Assembly (NCBI GenBank): GCA_905250075.1 | Contig: CAJNOP010000702.1 | Coordinates: 26,417 to 90,416, forward strand | DNA length: 64,000 nucleotides | Source: Rotaria sp. Silwood1 | Lineage: Eukaryota > Rotifera > Eurotatoria > Philodinida > Philodinidae | Reading direction: 5' to 3' | Shown here: positions 1 through 12,119 of the stretch, piece after piece | Numbering within the stretch: position 1 is the stretch's first letter | How the letters are laid out: each line of letters opens with the position of its first letter | Translations under genes and position numbers: made by a program | The notes under the pieces: model-generated | What the model was told of the DNA's origin: nothing | Database searches by the model: none | Seen by the model: the letters and a program-made list of their open reading frames with translations, nothing else

Positions 1-597
1 GAAGTAGCGTGCCTCGAATAGAAAGTCAATTGCACAGAAATATTTTATTCCTAGCGAGAATCCGTGCATACTGCACCGCTGTTTTCTCCCTTAATGTTTG
101 ACCTCAAACATTTAACTTTTCATTCGGTAAAACACATACAGACACTCGATATTATGTATATAGATCGACTACCCTACGACCTCATACTCTCATATCGAAC
201 ATATTTTTATAGTCCATGCAGCCTTCGGCCTTATAGCCTTATCTCCCTAGTGCCTTACTCCCTTCAGGACCTCTGCGTATCACAATATAATAGCCCTTGA
301 GGACCTATGGGTACCCCGATAGGATAGTAGAATAGCCCTTTGAGGACCTATGGGGATCCCATAGGATAGCTGTTGAGGACCTATGGGTACCCCCATCGGA
401 TAGCCCTTGGGGACCTATAAGTCCCCATATATAATAGTCCCTGGAGATCTTGTCCTTATAGCTTTATTTGACCTTTAGCCTTTAACCCGGCACAGGCACA
501 CACACAGACAGAAACTGAACATTATATATGTAGATATAACGTCTACATAGATGACAAAGATTCGGAAGTAAAGCTTGCATTTAGCAGTCATATTCAA
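1..597. other. Intergenic, with a short tandem repeat at 262-440
   Basis: No coding frame here is convincing. Between about 262 and 440 there are four or five imperfect head-to-tail copies of a 30-60 base unit built on GAGGACCTATGGGTACCCC followed by ATAGGATAG. The copies differ by small indels. The inner GGGTACCC is palindromic, so each unit can fold. The rest is AT-rich and featureless to the eye. Confidence 0.6.
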
Positions 598-603
598 GTG
601 GAT

Positions 604-1155
604 ATGTACTACACAAGTGCACACTCTAAAAAGAAAACAGGTTTTTTATCGAACCCCCGAAAATGGTTCCGTAGATTTGAAAAAGCTTGTAAATGCATTC
701 AAATGGTTAAAAAACGATTTTTCAGTTCTACGAAACCTTTAAAGATTCTTCCCCGGGACACACGGGAAGAACCTTATTCCTGCGAAACCTTTTTTAAGTT
801 CCGTATAGCGAAAAAAGTTTTTGTAAAAAAGTACGAAACCTTTAAGGTTTCGCATTAAATTCTAACGGCTTTTTACTAAGCACTAATGGTTCCGCCCTAA
901 ACTAGTAGAATTTAATACGGAACTTTAAAGGTTTCGTATTTTTTTAAAAAACGTATTTTTTCTATACGGAACTTAAAAAAGGTTTCGCAGGAAAAAGGTT
1001 CTTCCCGTGTGCCCAGGGGAAGAACCTTTAAAGGTTTCGTAGAACTACATAATCGTTTTTTGAGCATTTGAATGCATTTGCAAGCTTTTTCAGATCTACG
1101 GAACCTTTTTTGGGGATTCCGTAAAAAACCGGTTTTTTAGAGTGTAGTTGGTACT
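604..1155. repeat. Foldback (long inverted repeat) element, about 550 bp
   Basis: Bases 604-860 and 905-1155 are imperfect reverse complements of each other, leaving a loop of about 45 bases. Both arms carry the same string of blocks: the ACACTCTAAAAA terminus, a TTCCGTAGATTTG block, an AATGCATTCAAATG block, GAAACCTTTAAAG and CGGGAAGAACCTT. The 7-base word TTCAAGT lies just outside each end (593-599 and 1163-1169) and may be a target-site duplication. The 86-codon frame inside the left arm is a by-product of the repeat. It looks like a MITE or foldback transposon; I cannot assign a superfamily. Confidence 0.75.
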
Positions 1156-1265
1156 TAAGATCTTCAAGTAAAAAAGTGCAAAAATACCAAGTATTGTACT
1201 AAGTATCCAATCATTAACCCAGCATTTTATTTTTTTTTGACTCTAATTGAAAATGTTTGACATAC

Positions 1266-1477
1266 CGACATATGTAGCGTTTTCACTCAATGAATCAGTG
1301 TTAAAGAATTGTTTTTGATCAAGTTCGTCGATGGCGAAGAAATCGGAACCATCGTAATCAAAATCATTATCAGCACCTTCGTCGTCAATATCTGTCAAAG
1401 ATAAATGTAGGATATTGTTCAACTCAAATTAAAATGATGAATTTACCTTGATAGAATTGTTCCTCGTCGTCTTCCAT
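1266..1477 (-). CDS. 5' exons of an acidic protein, function unknown (partial)
   Basis: On the minus strand an ATG at 1477 opens a 31-base exon (1477-1447) beginning MEDDEEQFYQ. A 55-base GT...AG intron (1446-1392) follows, then a second exon (1391-1266) in phase, with residues DIDDEGADNDFDYDG near its start and a GTATGT donor at its end. The two exons give 52 codons, very rich in Asp and Glu. The intron size matches the other genes here, which supports a real gene. The next exon was not found; it would lie towards lower coordinates, with the foldback element at 604-1155 inside the intron. The family is not recognised. It could also be a truncated relic. Confidence 0.45.
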
Positions 1478-2612
1478 AATATTTTTTTTGTCAAAAGCAA
1501 AAACTCTCTGAAATAAAAACACATTTTATTATCGGCTATGTTGTGAATAAAAACGTTGACATATGAAATTAGATTAGATTTCTTTTAATATTGCATCAAT
1601 GCATAGTAATAAATGTCGTTCGAGGAAGAAAAACCAATGAATAAAATCTTATAGACGCCGTCAAATTGAAGAATAAGCAATAAAATAAACCATAAGAAAC
1701 GAAACGTGTGGTAGCAACATTAAACTTAGGAAGTGAAATTTTATTGCATAAGGCTGCTGCAGTTAATCTTGTTCTTTCTTTCTGGCTTTTTTCTCTATTG
1801 ACATTATGAATCATGCATAGTACACTGTGGTAGAATATGCGATTGCTCAGTTGTCGTAATCGAAATTTTCGTTTTCCCTTCATTTTTGTTAAAAACATAC
1901 CGGTTGCGTTATCTTTATTTCATATGCATATATAGCTTGAAAACGAATGGGGGCGTATAAGAACCATTTTTGGGCCATTGTCAATTTTGATTGGTTCATC
2001 GTGTAATAGGCGCAGAATTTTATGAGGAATCGTTTGGTGACAAAATAGAGCTGTTTTCGAGGAGTTTTGATGGACTTTTCTCTCAAATACTATTGCATGC
2101 TTTGTTATCATAAATACATGATTCATACACAAATAAATCAAACATGTTTTTTTCTTAAACAAGACATTCCGAAGAGAAAATTATCTCAAACCACTACTCA
2201 TCTCATACTCTATCTCTGATAAAAATTTCAGCCCGAACGGTTGAAGTTTTGCTGAGTAATAGTGTAAAAATCGTTCGGTCCAATATGAAAAACATATAGT
2301 TCTCTTATCACTTCTATTTAGTATTTTTGCAATATCTTGAGAAAGGAAAAAAACAGTACGGGATTTTGATTGATTCTGAAAGCTCGAAGAAAGGTCCACA
2401 AAATCATATGCTTTTGGACTTTTTTAGAGGTGAACTTTCTTAAATAAGATAATGCGACTTTTGCTTATACACCATTTCTTGCAATTTTTGTTCCGTATTT
2501 AACAGATTTCGATAGGAAAAAATAGGATTTCAGTCAAAACCAATAACATATTTGGAATCAGCACAAAAAGCTGAGTCGGTCTATATGTGTTTCAAAAGTT
2601 TTCGTCGTACTT
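1478..2612. other. Intergenic, no gene seen
   Basis: AT-rich sequence up to the first assembly gap. The minus-strand frames of 65-100 codons between 1596 and 2399 overlap one another, have no domain character and look accidental. A short plus frame before the gap (from 2552) might be an upstream exon of the membrane-protein gene after it, but the gap hides any junction. Confidence 0.5.
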
Positions 2613-2712
2613 NNNNNNNNNNNNNNNNNNNNNNNNNNNNNNNNNNNNNNNNNNNNNNNNNNNNNNNNNNNNNNNNNNNNNNNNNNNNNNNNNNNNNNNN
2701 NNNNNNNNNNNN
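2613..2712. other. Assembly gap (100 N)
   Basis: Exactly 100 N, the usual placeholder for a gap of unknown size. Any reading frame drawn across it is not evidence of a continuous exon. Confidence 0.98.
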
Positions 2713-3295
2713 ACAAATGAAACTTTACAAATGTAATAATGATACTGGTATGTGCACTTCATTCGGATTCAAAGCAGAGAATCTAATTGATGCAGTGACA
2801 AGCCTAATTGCGTGGTGGAATGGACTAACGTTTCTGTTTAATAAACTTATTTTTAAGTGGCATCAGAGATTAATGAAAATGCATCATTCAAGATATAGAT
2901 TGATTCCATTGCGATATCAAATAAAAATTAGCCGATGCTTTAGTTGGTTTTGGGCATTTGGATTCGTTGCTTACACACTTCAGGATATTTGGCAGTCGTT
3001 TTCCTCATATTGGTTTGCTTTGTTGATGTCCTGGCTACTCATGTGGTGTATGGCAGCAAGTGCTGCGGCTGAGTTTATTGAAACATGGATGACGCTTGAT
3101 CTCGAGAAGCAACGTCTAGTGATTGGTGAAAAACAATTGAATGCCACTCGACCTGTTGTTATTCTTGAAGAAGCAGAGCCCGAAAGTATCTTGAAGAGGT
3201 TTATTCGTCAAACAGAATCGATATCGTCAATGTTTGTTCAACACCGAACATCGACTAAATCAACGATACCAACCCGTAGCTATTCGAAATTCTAA
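2713..3295 (+). CDS. 3' part of a multi-pass membrane protein, function unknown
   Basis: After the gap an open frame of about 190 codons runs to a TAA at 3293-3295. It holds a moderately hydrophobic stretch (ENLIDAVTSLIAWWNG), then a basic loop, two strong membrane segments (around FSWFWAFGFVAYTLQDIW and YWFALLMSWLLMWCMAA), and a charged, Ser/Thr-rich C-terminal tail ending TRSYSKF. Amphipathic basic linkers and a long polar tail suggest an integral membrane protein with a cytosolic C terminus. The 5' end is lost in or before the gap, so the start cannot be placed. I do not recognise the family. Codon use resembles the clear genes in the window, so I treat it as a real terminal exon. Confidence 0.55.
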
Positions 3296-3965
3296 TATGC
3301 TATACCCGAGATGACCATACATAATTTCATCTGAAAATAAAAAGCTGACTGTAAAAAGATTCAGATATGATATTGTAATGGACAAAGGTAGCTCGTTCAA
3401 TAACTGTCGTTCCAGTGATACAGATTGTAAGGTGAACTTTGAGTTCTCCTAACGAGAGTCGGTCCGTACTTTGATTTGTTTTGTAACACGAAATATTTGT
3501 CATGTACGTCACAATGGTTTCATCATAGAAAGATGGGAAATTAAAATGTTGTTGGCATACGACGTACCCCTTGATTAGATAATCGTAACAATATTTTTTC
3601 CTTAATATAGAATTCTTTTCAATATTCAGGAATGAAAAAAACATATTTTTCTTTTTCATACACTAGTTTCACAATTAATTCATCGCAACAAAAAAAAATT
3701 CGAATCACGTATAAGGAAATATAATTAGATTAAAGTTCAATGAAAACTGAAACCGAGATATTAATCACAATGGAATTTTAAAAGATATTCCAAAAATTAC
3801 TGCTATCAAGTTACTGCAACTGTGTCGATTATATGTAGTTGGACGGGCAACATACAATGATGAGTGAATGATTCACAGATATATCACGATACATTTTGAC
3901 TACAACAGATTTTCCTTTAGTGTGTATCATCCAATTGCATTTGAGATGTCATGTATATAATGGGT
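3296..3965. other. Intergenic, no gene seen
   Basis: AT-rich spacer between the membrane-protein exon and the second foldback element. The minus-strand 110-codon frame at 3327-3659 has no recognisable features and is probably chance. Confidence 0.5.
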
Positions 3966-4730
3966 ACTAGGACAATTCGTCGCCGGACATTTCGTCGCAT
4001 GACTATAATCCAATTATATGTTCGTATGTCGCTGTCCGTTGCGTAAATGGATCATGTTATTCGGTGAAACACGAATGTTGAATACGATTTAAATCACTGA
4101 TGATAGGCCGAGCAATGAATTTAATTTCTAAATTCAAGCCGTGGAGACTGCTCTAGCTTGGAATCGAGAAAATTAAAATTTTACAGCATGATTTTAATAT
4201 AATGATTTGCCGACGAGACTGTCAAAGCACAGGTGAGACTCGTAGTCACTTCGATACGGAATACAATATACCTTAAAATTTGTTTGTTTCGCGTTGAACG
4301 CTTGAAGCAATGTCGAGCAAAGGATAGAGTTAAAAGCTAAGCTAGACTCATTCCCCAAACTCAGGCGACTAAAAACTAACCGAATTTATTGCGATATTAA
4401 CCTCGTTTTCACTTATCCGCATTTACTGGCTTCACAATTCTGAAAAAAGTTGCTCAGGATACGAAAGTTCAGATTTTATTGGAATAAAAGAAATGAATAA
4501 GTGACCTTCTGATTCTATAGATTAACCGAACGATGTTGAACCACTGCTTAAAAATTCAATTCTTCTCTATCCCAAGCTAGAGCGCTCTCCACGGCTTGAA
4601 TTTAGAAATTAAATTCATTGCTCGGCCTATCATCAGTGATTTAAATCGTATTCAACATTCGTCTTTCGCCGAATAACGTGACCCATTTCCGCAACGGACA
4701 ACGACATAAGAACATATAATTCGATTATAG
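3966..4730. repeat. Foldback element with a truncated right arm
   Basis: Bases of about 3985-4160 recur as a near-exact reverse complement at about 4570-4730: for example GATGATAGGCCGAGCAATGA in the left arm and its complement near 4616-4635. A 400-base unrelated centre lies between them. The left arm continues outward through a further 35-45 bases containing ACAATTCGTCGCCGGACA. The right arm stops at ATTATAG and passes without any spacer into a TGTGGG tract at 4731, so the outermost part of the right arm is missing. Superfamily not assigned. Confidence 0.75.
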
Positions 4731-4994
4731 GGTGTGGGTGGGCGGGGGTGCGGGTGGGGGTGTGGGTGGGTGGGGGTGTGGGTGGGTGGGTGTGTGTGTA
4801 GGTGGGTGTGGGTGTGGGTGGGTGTGGCTGTGGGTGGGTGTGGGTGTAGGTGTGGATATGGATTCGTGAATACGACGCAGACATCCACACTCCCACCCAC
4901 ACCAACACCCACACCCACCCACACTCACCTACACCCCACTCACACTCACACACCCACGCCCCACAAACACCCACCCACACGCACATCCACACCC
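4731..4994. repeat. TGTGGG/CCCACA head-to-head tract (largest locus)
   Basis: About 125 bases of G-rich repeat (variants of GTGTGGG, GGGTGG) are followed by a roughly 25-base spacer containing ATTCGTGAATACGACGCAG, then about 110 bases of C-rich repeat (CACCCACACC). The plus-strand order is G then C. The repeat matches the bdelloid telomeric hexamer TGTGGG as I recall it, with many variants. The G side has frequent GGG runs and could form G-quadruplexes; the two halves could pair as one hairpin. Long frames here encode only Val-Trp-Gly or His-Thr-Pro repeats and are not genes. Confidence 0.85.
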
Positions 4995-5196
4995 TATGTT
5001 CCCGTAATACCTGTCAGGATTCACTCAACAGATAGTTCCAAGAAAACAAATGATAATTCCATGTAGATCTCGATGAGAGGTATCGAATGGATATCTTTTC
5101 AAGTCGATTCGATGCTCCCATCACTCAGAAACCATCCAATAGGAGTCCCAATACCCGATTCTTTTTGCAAAAGCTGGACCAGATTTGCTTTCCTGG

Positions 5197-5260
5197 CGGG
5201 TGTGGGTGCGCGTGTTCTAAAAGAGATACACACACCCACACCCATACTCACACCCCACAT
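5197..5260. repeat. TGTGGG/CCCACA head-to-head tract
   Basis: A short G-rich run (GGCGGGTGTGGGTGCG) is followed by a 15-base spacer and then ACACACCCACACCCATACTC and a few more C-rich repeats. It has the same G-then-C order as the other loci and lies 200 bases from the large one. Confidence 0.7.
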
Positions 5261-5958
5261 CTATCAATGACTTCTAGCATTTTTCACTGATGTTTTCTGA
5301 TGTCCAAGTACCAACATTATATAGGAAAATTGTCTAGTTTTCGTCTTTATAACTACTCATGGAATATTGCTAATTTCTTTGAATGTAGCATGCTTTACCA
5401 TAACTTTCAATTTGAGAGTTGTCCGCAAAATTTCGAAGTGGAAAAGACATAGTTTTGGGTGATAGCTATCATGATCACTGTCTAAAATAAATTTTTTGTC
5501 ATACGTGCTCTTACGGAAGTCTTGATCCATTCTACGAATGTCTGATCACTTATGCAAAAGGTTCTGTACATCGTAATATGTTTTCAATAAACATATCTAG
5601 ATGAGAAATGCATTTCATACTTTGGTTTCAGCACTAGTATTATTTACCAAGTGAACATGAAAGTTCTGAATTGAATAGTAAACAGGTAAATGAACAGAAA
5701 AACAACTTAACCATGCGAAATCTGCATGTTTTATCTTTCAAAATCCATTTGAAATCTTTTGATGTATGAAATCAAATCGATTGTTCTCTTTAATGTCATC
5801 ACATCGAGTTCCAAAATCAAAATCAAACATATTATGCGAAAAACCTATGGTAACAGCTAAATACAAATTTCTATATCAAACGCTATATTTCTTATTTATT
5901 TAAAATTAATCATTATTATATACATAAAGCAAAAAACAAGTCCTAAACAACTAAATTT
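5261..5958. other. Intergenic / 3' flank of F-box gene
   Basis: AT-rich. No frame or repeat stands out. The last part is presumably the 3' untranslated region of the minus-strand F-box gene. Confidence 0.5.
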
Positions 5959-7814
5959 TTACCACCATAAACACAAATCACAATTAATAAATTTACTGCA
6001 ATAATCATGAAGTAAATTTTCTGATTTGATTAAAACATTTAATTTTTTTAAATATATTTTTGGTATTCGTAAAATACATAAAAATAATAAATGTTGTGTT
6101 TTATCATTAGTTTTTAATAATAAAAATCGAACTATTGATTGTATTTCTTTTTTATTCATTCCAATTTTAAGATATTCCAATTGTGGAAATAAATTCACAA
6201 TCAACTGAATTTCATTCAATGAACACCAAACACCAAAATTGACAATTTTTATTTTATTTGTATTTGATACATATTGAAAAACTTCATTTTCTTTAATTAC
6301 ATTTAAATTAATGTCGCTGAAAAATAAATGATCCAATTTTAATGCATATAAATTCGGTGTCATATATAACAATTGAAAAATTTCAATGAATGAAAACTTA
6401 TAACATTCAATAACTAACTTTGTAAGTTGTTTTAAAGGAATCATACGATGAAGAATTGTTGGAATTGAATCACCTGATGTTTCAAAACGATGTTTAATAG
6501 TTAAGTAATTAACATTTGGAAAATAACTTAGATAAGTATCTTTTATTTCTGTACTACAAATATAAAGATGTTTAACTGAATCATAATTTTCTTTTTGTAT
6601 TTGTGAACAAATGGGTTCATTTAATTCCCAATAATATACATAATCTTTTCGTCTAAAATAGAAAAAGAAATTTCCATCAACAACTGAGAATTTCTATTTA
6701 CCGATACGGAGCAGTTGAATACAGAATTACATTATCAGGTTGATCTTTCGAAATATGTTGATGTGTAAAAAACCATCTATTTTCAATCCAAAACGAAGAA
6801 TTAAATTCATTAATAATATCATGATATATTAAAGTATTGGTTTTTACAGAACCTTCATGATTTATATCAAAGATACGTAAATATGGCATATATGTTACTA
6901 TTAATTTTTGCCATTGTTTAGCATTTAAATATGCTCCATCATAATATGTTGTAAGATGTAAAGTTTGAACATAATGAAAAACTTCTGTAATAATTTTTTT
7001 AAATCTTGTGAACTCAATATGATCAATATGAAGAGAAACATATTTCAAATATTTTAATTGTATAAGAGATAATTCCTCTTCTTCTTCTTCTGTATCAAAA
7101 CGTTGTTGAACAAGACAATCAATTGATAAATGTTGAAGTTTAGGAAGACAATATAGTAAATGACCAAACGAATCAAATGGAAAACGACCATTGATTATCA
7201 ACGATTGCATCGGACTATAATCATCTTCAATAAGTATAGTAAATAATGGTTCTTCATAATTTTTTGTTTGATATTCAATTTTACAATATTTTAATTTCGA
7301 TAATAAAAATATACGAGCAAAAATCAAAGTTAAGGATTCAATATAATCACTGATCGAAATCGTTAACGAATAAAATTGATGTAGATGTACTAAATTATCC
7401 AAAATTTTATAAAGATGCTTGATTTGTATATTTTCAAGAACTAATGTTTCAAGACGAATGAAATTCAAAACTAATCGTGGACGGGAGAAAATGATTCCAA
7501 CAGCAAATGGATTTAATAAACGAAGAAAATTAATTCGATTTTGATTCGGCATAAGAATATTTCGATAATAATCTTCGAAATTTGATTTTGACATTGTTGA
7601 AAAATTGATTTTAGTCAAAACATTTGAATGAATAGCTAAATCTTGAAATCGTTTATTAAGATTGTAAAACCCTTTGTAAATATCATATACATCAACATAT
7701 TCAAATATATCATAGAGAATTTCATCAGTTAAATCTTCAAGACAATATCTAAATAAGAGTAAAGAATAATTATTTATATGATGAAAGAGATATTTCTGAC
7801 TTATTTGAATTCAT
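5959..7814 (-). CDS. F-box protein, 584 aa, three exons
   Basis: Model: exon 1 7814-7801 (ATG plus four codons and two bases), exon 2 7748-6702, exon 3 6652-5959. All junctions are GT/AG, phases agree, and the sum is 1755 bases (585 codons with stop). The F-box is at residues 7-45 (EDLTDEILYDIFEYVDVYD, then a GFYNLNKRFQDL segment); the rest is a Leu/Ile-rich, repeat-like region that reads as a diverged leucine-rich solenoid. F-box proteins bind Skp1 and present substrates to SCF ubiquitin ligases; the target here is unknown. Genes of this build are strongly multiplied in bdelloids. A decayed copy follows upstream on the same strand at 9148-10800, so this is one of a tandem pair. It is intact in this assembly. 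Confidence 0.85.
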
Positions 7815-9147
7815 TGTTGATACTGAAATAATGAAAAGGAGAAAAAAAAGATTTAACAGATTTTAAAATGAAATATTACTTTGATTTTCTGATTTTCGTT
7901 TTTTGTGACTATTTGAAATTTGAACCAATTCGTTGTCACGCCGTTTTGTCTGTTGCATGTTTAAGATAACTAAATAACGATCATACTGACCGAGGACGAA
8001 CACATACACACGTGTGATAATAAATACATTGTCTCTTTTTCCTCTCTAAACACAATAGATACCAAGAACTGTACAATTAAGAAGAAATAATTTCAAAAGC
8101 TTTTCGGAAAAAAATAGTTACAAAATAGAGAACAATCGAATTTTCTTTTATTTTAATTACCATGCTTTGTGTTTTTGATAATCCAACTTAGACAAATCAC
8201 GATTGATTTTGCTTATTCGATGATCATTGATTGAAGTTTCTTGATATACTAAATTCTTTCTCAGATCAATATTTCTTTTCAGAATACACGTATATGAGAA
8301 GCCAAAATATACAACTTACAAGACTTGAATCGTTTTTAATTTGTAGTATATTGTGAACAAAGTCGAAGCTGTTAGTGCACTTTCAAAATTAGTCGAATAA
8401 ATAAATAAGTCAAAACGATAATTGTTATTTTTTGTTGAATCTATATTCTGTTTGTATTGATCAAATTGAACATTTTTCATTTCAAACTATTTCTTTGTCT
8501 CAATTTATCGGATTTATTTAATATTTTTTAGAGTATTATTTGTACATCCCAAATGAAAGCTTTTTTCTTTAACAGACGTTCATGTATTTCTTGTTTCTTT
8601 TTCTTACTGAATTTTGATTAGTTAGTATTATAGTTTTAATCATATTTAATATACTTCTTACACATATTTATTATTTCCTCATACGATCTTAACAATCTTT
8701 TATGCACCTCGATGTATTCAGTTATATCCGAATAGACTATATATGAAAGTTAAAAAATAATTTAATCATGTTTTTTTTTGTTAGCCATGTCTGATTCATG
8801 TAAAATTAGTATACTATCCTTGATAACAGTCGTATAATCTGTTATCTTTCAAAAATGCGAGTCATTTGTGTGTTCACAAAGATGTCTAGAGTCCTTCAGA
8901 ATCTTTTGAAGCCATCTATGGTTACTAAGGCCTGTATTGAAAGTGCTTATGGGAAAGGACGCGACGCAGCTATTTTTCGAATTCTTTTCCTTATATTTGG
9001 TCTTGATAATTATTAAAACTAATACGTTCCGTAAACTTCAACTTATCAGGGTTTTATGTATTATTCTTTGTCAGATCATCTAATAAACGTTCATTTAATC
9101 TCAATGATAGCTTTCGATTTGCAGCAGTTATTTGTTCATCAAAATAT
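7815..9147. other. Intergenic, upstream region of the F-box gene
   Basis: AT-rich. About 7900-8010 resembles the flank of the pseudogene at about 10846-11000 (shared TTGCATGTTTAAGATAA-like block), which shows that the duplication carried the promoter side too. No further gene seen. Confidence 0.5.
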
Positions 9148-10800
9148 TCACTTTTCAAATGTATTATTACTATGTAAAAATTTTCTTTGACAGAACCTAC
9201 TTTGAGAAATACGAAGTCTAACTGTTTTTCTTTCCGAGGGTATAAAACAAGGATATAAAATACATTCTAAGCAAGTAAATTTTCTAATGTAATCAAATTG
9301 TGTACTTCTTATAACCAATTTTGTGAAAAACTTGAAAGATATAAATAAAATAAATTTTTGTGTTTTATTATGAATTCTTGATAATAAATATCGAATTATT
9401 GGTTTCATGTCTGTTTCTATTATCTCAGTTTTAAAATATTTTAATTTCGAAAATACATAAACAATAAATTGAATTTCATTCACTGATTGTGTTTAATGAT
9501 ATTTGAATTAATTGCATGCAAAGTATCTTCACAAAATTCTAACACGTATAAATTTGGTATTAAGCGTAATAAATTAAAAATTTCTTCGAATGACAAACAA
9601 TAAGTTTTAACAATTAATTTTCTAAGCAGTCTTAAAGGAATGACACGATTAAGATTTATTATGAATGAATCATCATCTGATTTTTTTATCATAAACTTAA
9701 ATAGTCAATTGATTAACATTTGAAAAATAATTTCGACAATTTGGTTTTATTTGTAATATTAAGATGTGTGACTGAATTTAAATTCTCTTGACAATGCAAA
9801 CCAAATTTTTCATCTATTTCAATATGATACATATAATCTTTTCTTCTAAATAAAAATGAAATAGAGCATAATCTATGATGAAAAATAGATAATTGCTTTC
9901 GACGGAAAATCTTCTCTTTTCACTGAATGATTTTTCTACTTTCGAACTGTAATAAACTTTATTTTAAAACAATTATACGCTTTGAAGCAAGATTCGACAT
10001 CACTCTGCTCTCCGTTTCGTATCATAGATTAATTTCTATTTACCGAAATGGACCAGTCTAATAGACAAATCCTCTACATAGGCCACCGTCTTCGTTCACA
10101 TTGATGTGCAAAAGACCATTTATTTTTCATCCAAAACGAAAAATTATTTCTTAGAAAATCTTGACAATGAATATCAAATACATGTGAATATGGCATGTGA
10201 GATACGATTAATTGTTGTCATTGTTTAGCAACTAAATATGCTTCATCATAAAACATCGTAAAGCGTAAAACTTGAAAATAATGAAAAAATTCTTTGATAA
10301 TTTTCTTAAATATATCAAAGCATACGTGGTCATGTTTAATACAAATATTTTGTAAATGTTTTAATTGAGTATGAGATAATTGGTGCCCTACGTGACAATT
10401 ACTACGTATATTAAGAGAATTAATAGATAAGTGTTGAAGTTAAGGAAGAAAACATAATAAATTATGAAATGCGTTAAATGAAAAAGGACCATTTATCATT
10501 AAAAATACGTGCAGCAAAAGAAACAGTTAATGAATGAAGATTAGGTAATGGTCTTCGAAATTTAATTTTGACATTATTAAAATATTGATTTTAGTTAAAA
10601 TATTTGAATTAATAGCTAAATTATGTAACTGTTTATTAAGATTGTAAAGTCCTTTAAAAATATCATATAGATCAAGATATTACAATATCTCGTAAAAAAA
10701 TATTCATTTGTTAAATCTTCCACAGCATACCTGAATAACAGTAAAGGATAATTGCTTCGATGACTTTTTTAAATAGATCCGACTTATTTGAATTGATTGT
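9148..10800 (-). pseudogene. Decayed F-box gene, tandem paralogue
   Basis: Minus-strand remnants match the intact gene in order. Near 10790-10620 are the AATTCAAATAAGTC start block, an EDLTNE-like F-box start and a LNKQLHNLA block; near 10580-10060 are solenoid pieces; at 9692-9480 is a frame with VIPLRLLRKLIVKTYCLSF; at 9483-9148 is NEIQFIVYVFSKLKYFKTE. These correspond to residues around IPLKQLTKLVIE and NEIQLIVNLFPQLEYLK of the 584-residue protein. There are many stops and frameshifts, so no long protein is possible. It is an old tandem duplicate that lost function while the copy at 5959-7814 stayed open. Confidence 0.8.
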
Positions 10801-12119
10801 TGTTTGAAAAATATTGACATAAAATAGTACGCATATTTTCTAATTGTCGTTTTTTAATAGTGTGTCGGTCCTTTTCTACATCGTTCCCTTGCTGTTGCGT
10901 TTGTTTCATACTTAAGATAAATTAAGAACGGTGATATTGATTGAGAAAGAACTGTTTTCGAATGTCGGTGAAAACATATACACGTACAATAGCAAACATG
11001 CACACCTTCCAGTGCAACACCGATAAATGCCAACAGTAAGTCAAAAGAGATTTATCCTTTTGAGATTTCCCGCATCTCAATGGAATCTAATTGATACGTA
11101 AAATTTGAGCAAAACAATAATTTGACAGTTGAGAATTTTCTTTCATGAGTCAAATAGTCTCCATGTGACTTAGAATAGAGTTTTATGTCTAACTGAAGCA
11201 TATGATGTCTTATATGACTCTTCCAATACAAAACGCATCTCTAGAAATCAAATAGGTATTAAGAGTTCAAATGCACGTATCAAGAAAATACTTTCTTCGA
11301 AGAAACCATGCCATGTTCATATATGTTGAGCAGTAAGCTGACAATAATACAAGCCATCTCTTGTGATGCGGATATTTGGGAAGAACTTACGCACACTCAT
11401 CGCAGCTACTGTGTGTGTGCATGTTGATGTGAATGAATAGAAGAAGTACACTAACAACCACTCACACCCAAACTCGCATTCTCAAGATATTCGTACCCAA
11501 AGATCTTTACCACAATCTATACTTGTAATATTCATTGTGAATTTCTACTCGAAATTCTTGTTTCGTCATTGTCCATGACATATATTTAATAAATAATAAA
11601 GCTGATCTTGGCGCATCATTGATAGACATAGTTAGTTATTTGGTAAATATTTTGTGTAAAAGTTCGAAGAACATACTACTGTATGTTTCAAAGAAAACTG
11701 TAACACACCGTGTGAATCGTACAAGAGATATCTATGTTTTCTTATTCGATAGATTTCAAGAAAATCCTTCATCTATCATAGCTATTCAAGAAATCAAAAG
11801 AAAACATATCGCCAAGAAGAAAAATAATAGGATAAATTCTGAACATTTTTGATATTTTTTTTAATGAATGAAAATCTTCTAAAGAACAGTTTTAATACTT
11901 CTTATAATTTGTGAGGAAATTTCAACTTTTCTATTGTCTTCTATTACCATTTGTGGAAAACAATTGACAAGATTATTCTTCTCTTATTCCTTCATATTAC
12001 ACCTTTTTCTTGCTTTCTTTTTGTTTAGCTTCAGAGTTATGCAAGTATTTGTTGCATGGTGAAAAGTCATTGAAAATTGCTTAATCACCATCATCACATA
12101 TCAACAAGAAGTCTAAATC
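10801..12119. other. Intergenic, no gene seen
   Basis: Contains the diverged flank of the F-box duplication (to about 11000) and otherwise AT-rich sequence. The 77-codon plus frame at 11619-11852 has no recognisable feature. Confidence 0.45.

Noticed and set aside
598..858. 86-codon plus frame
   Set aside because: Lies entirely in one arm of a foldback repeat and is not conserved in the other arm.
4633..5066. Several open frames of 60-119 codons across the TGTGGG tract on both strands
   Set aside because: They encode only Val/Trp/Gly or His/Thr/Pro repeats because the hexamer period lacks stops; not proteins.
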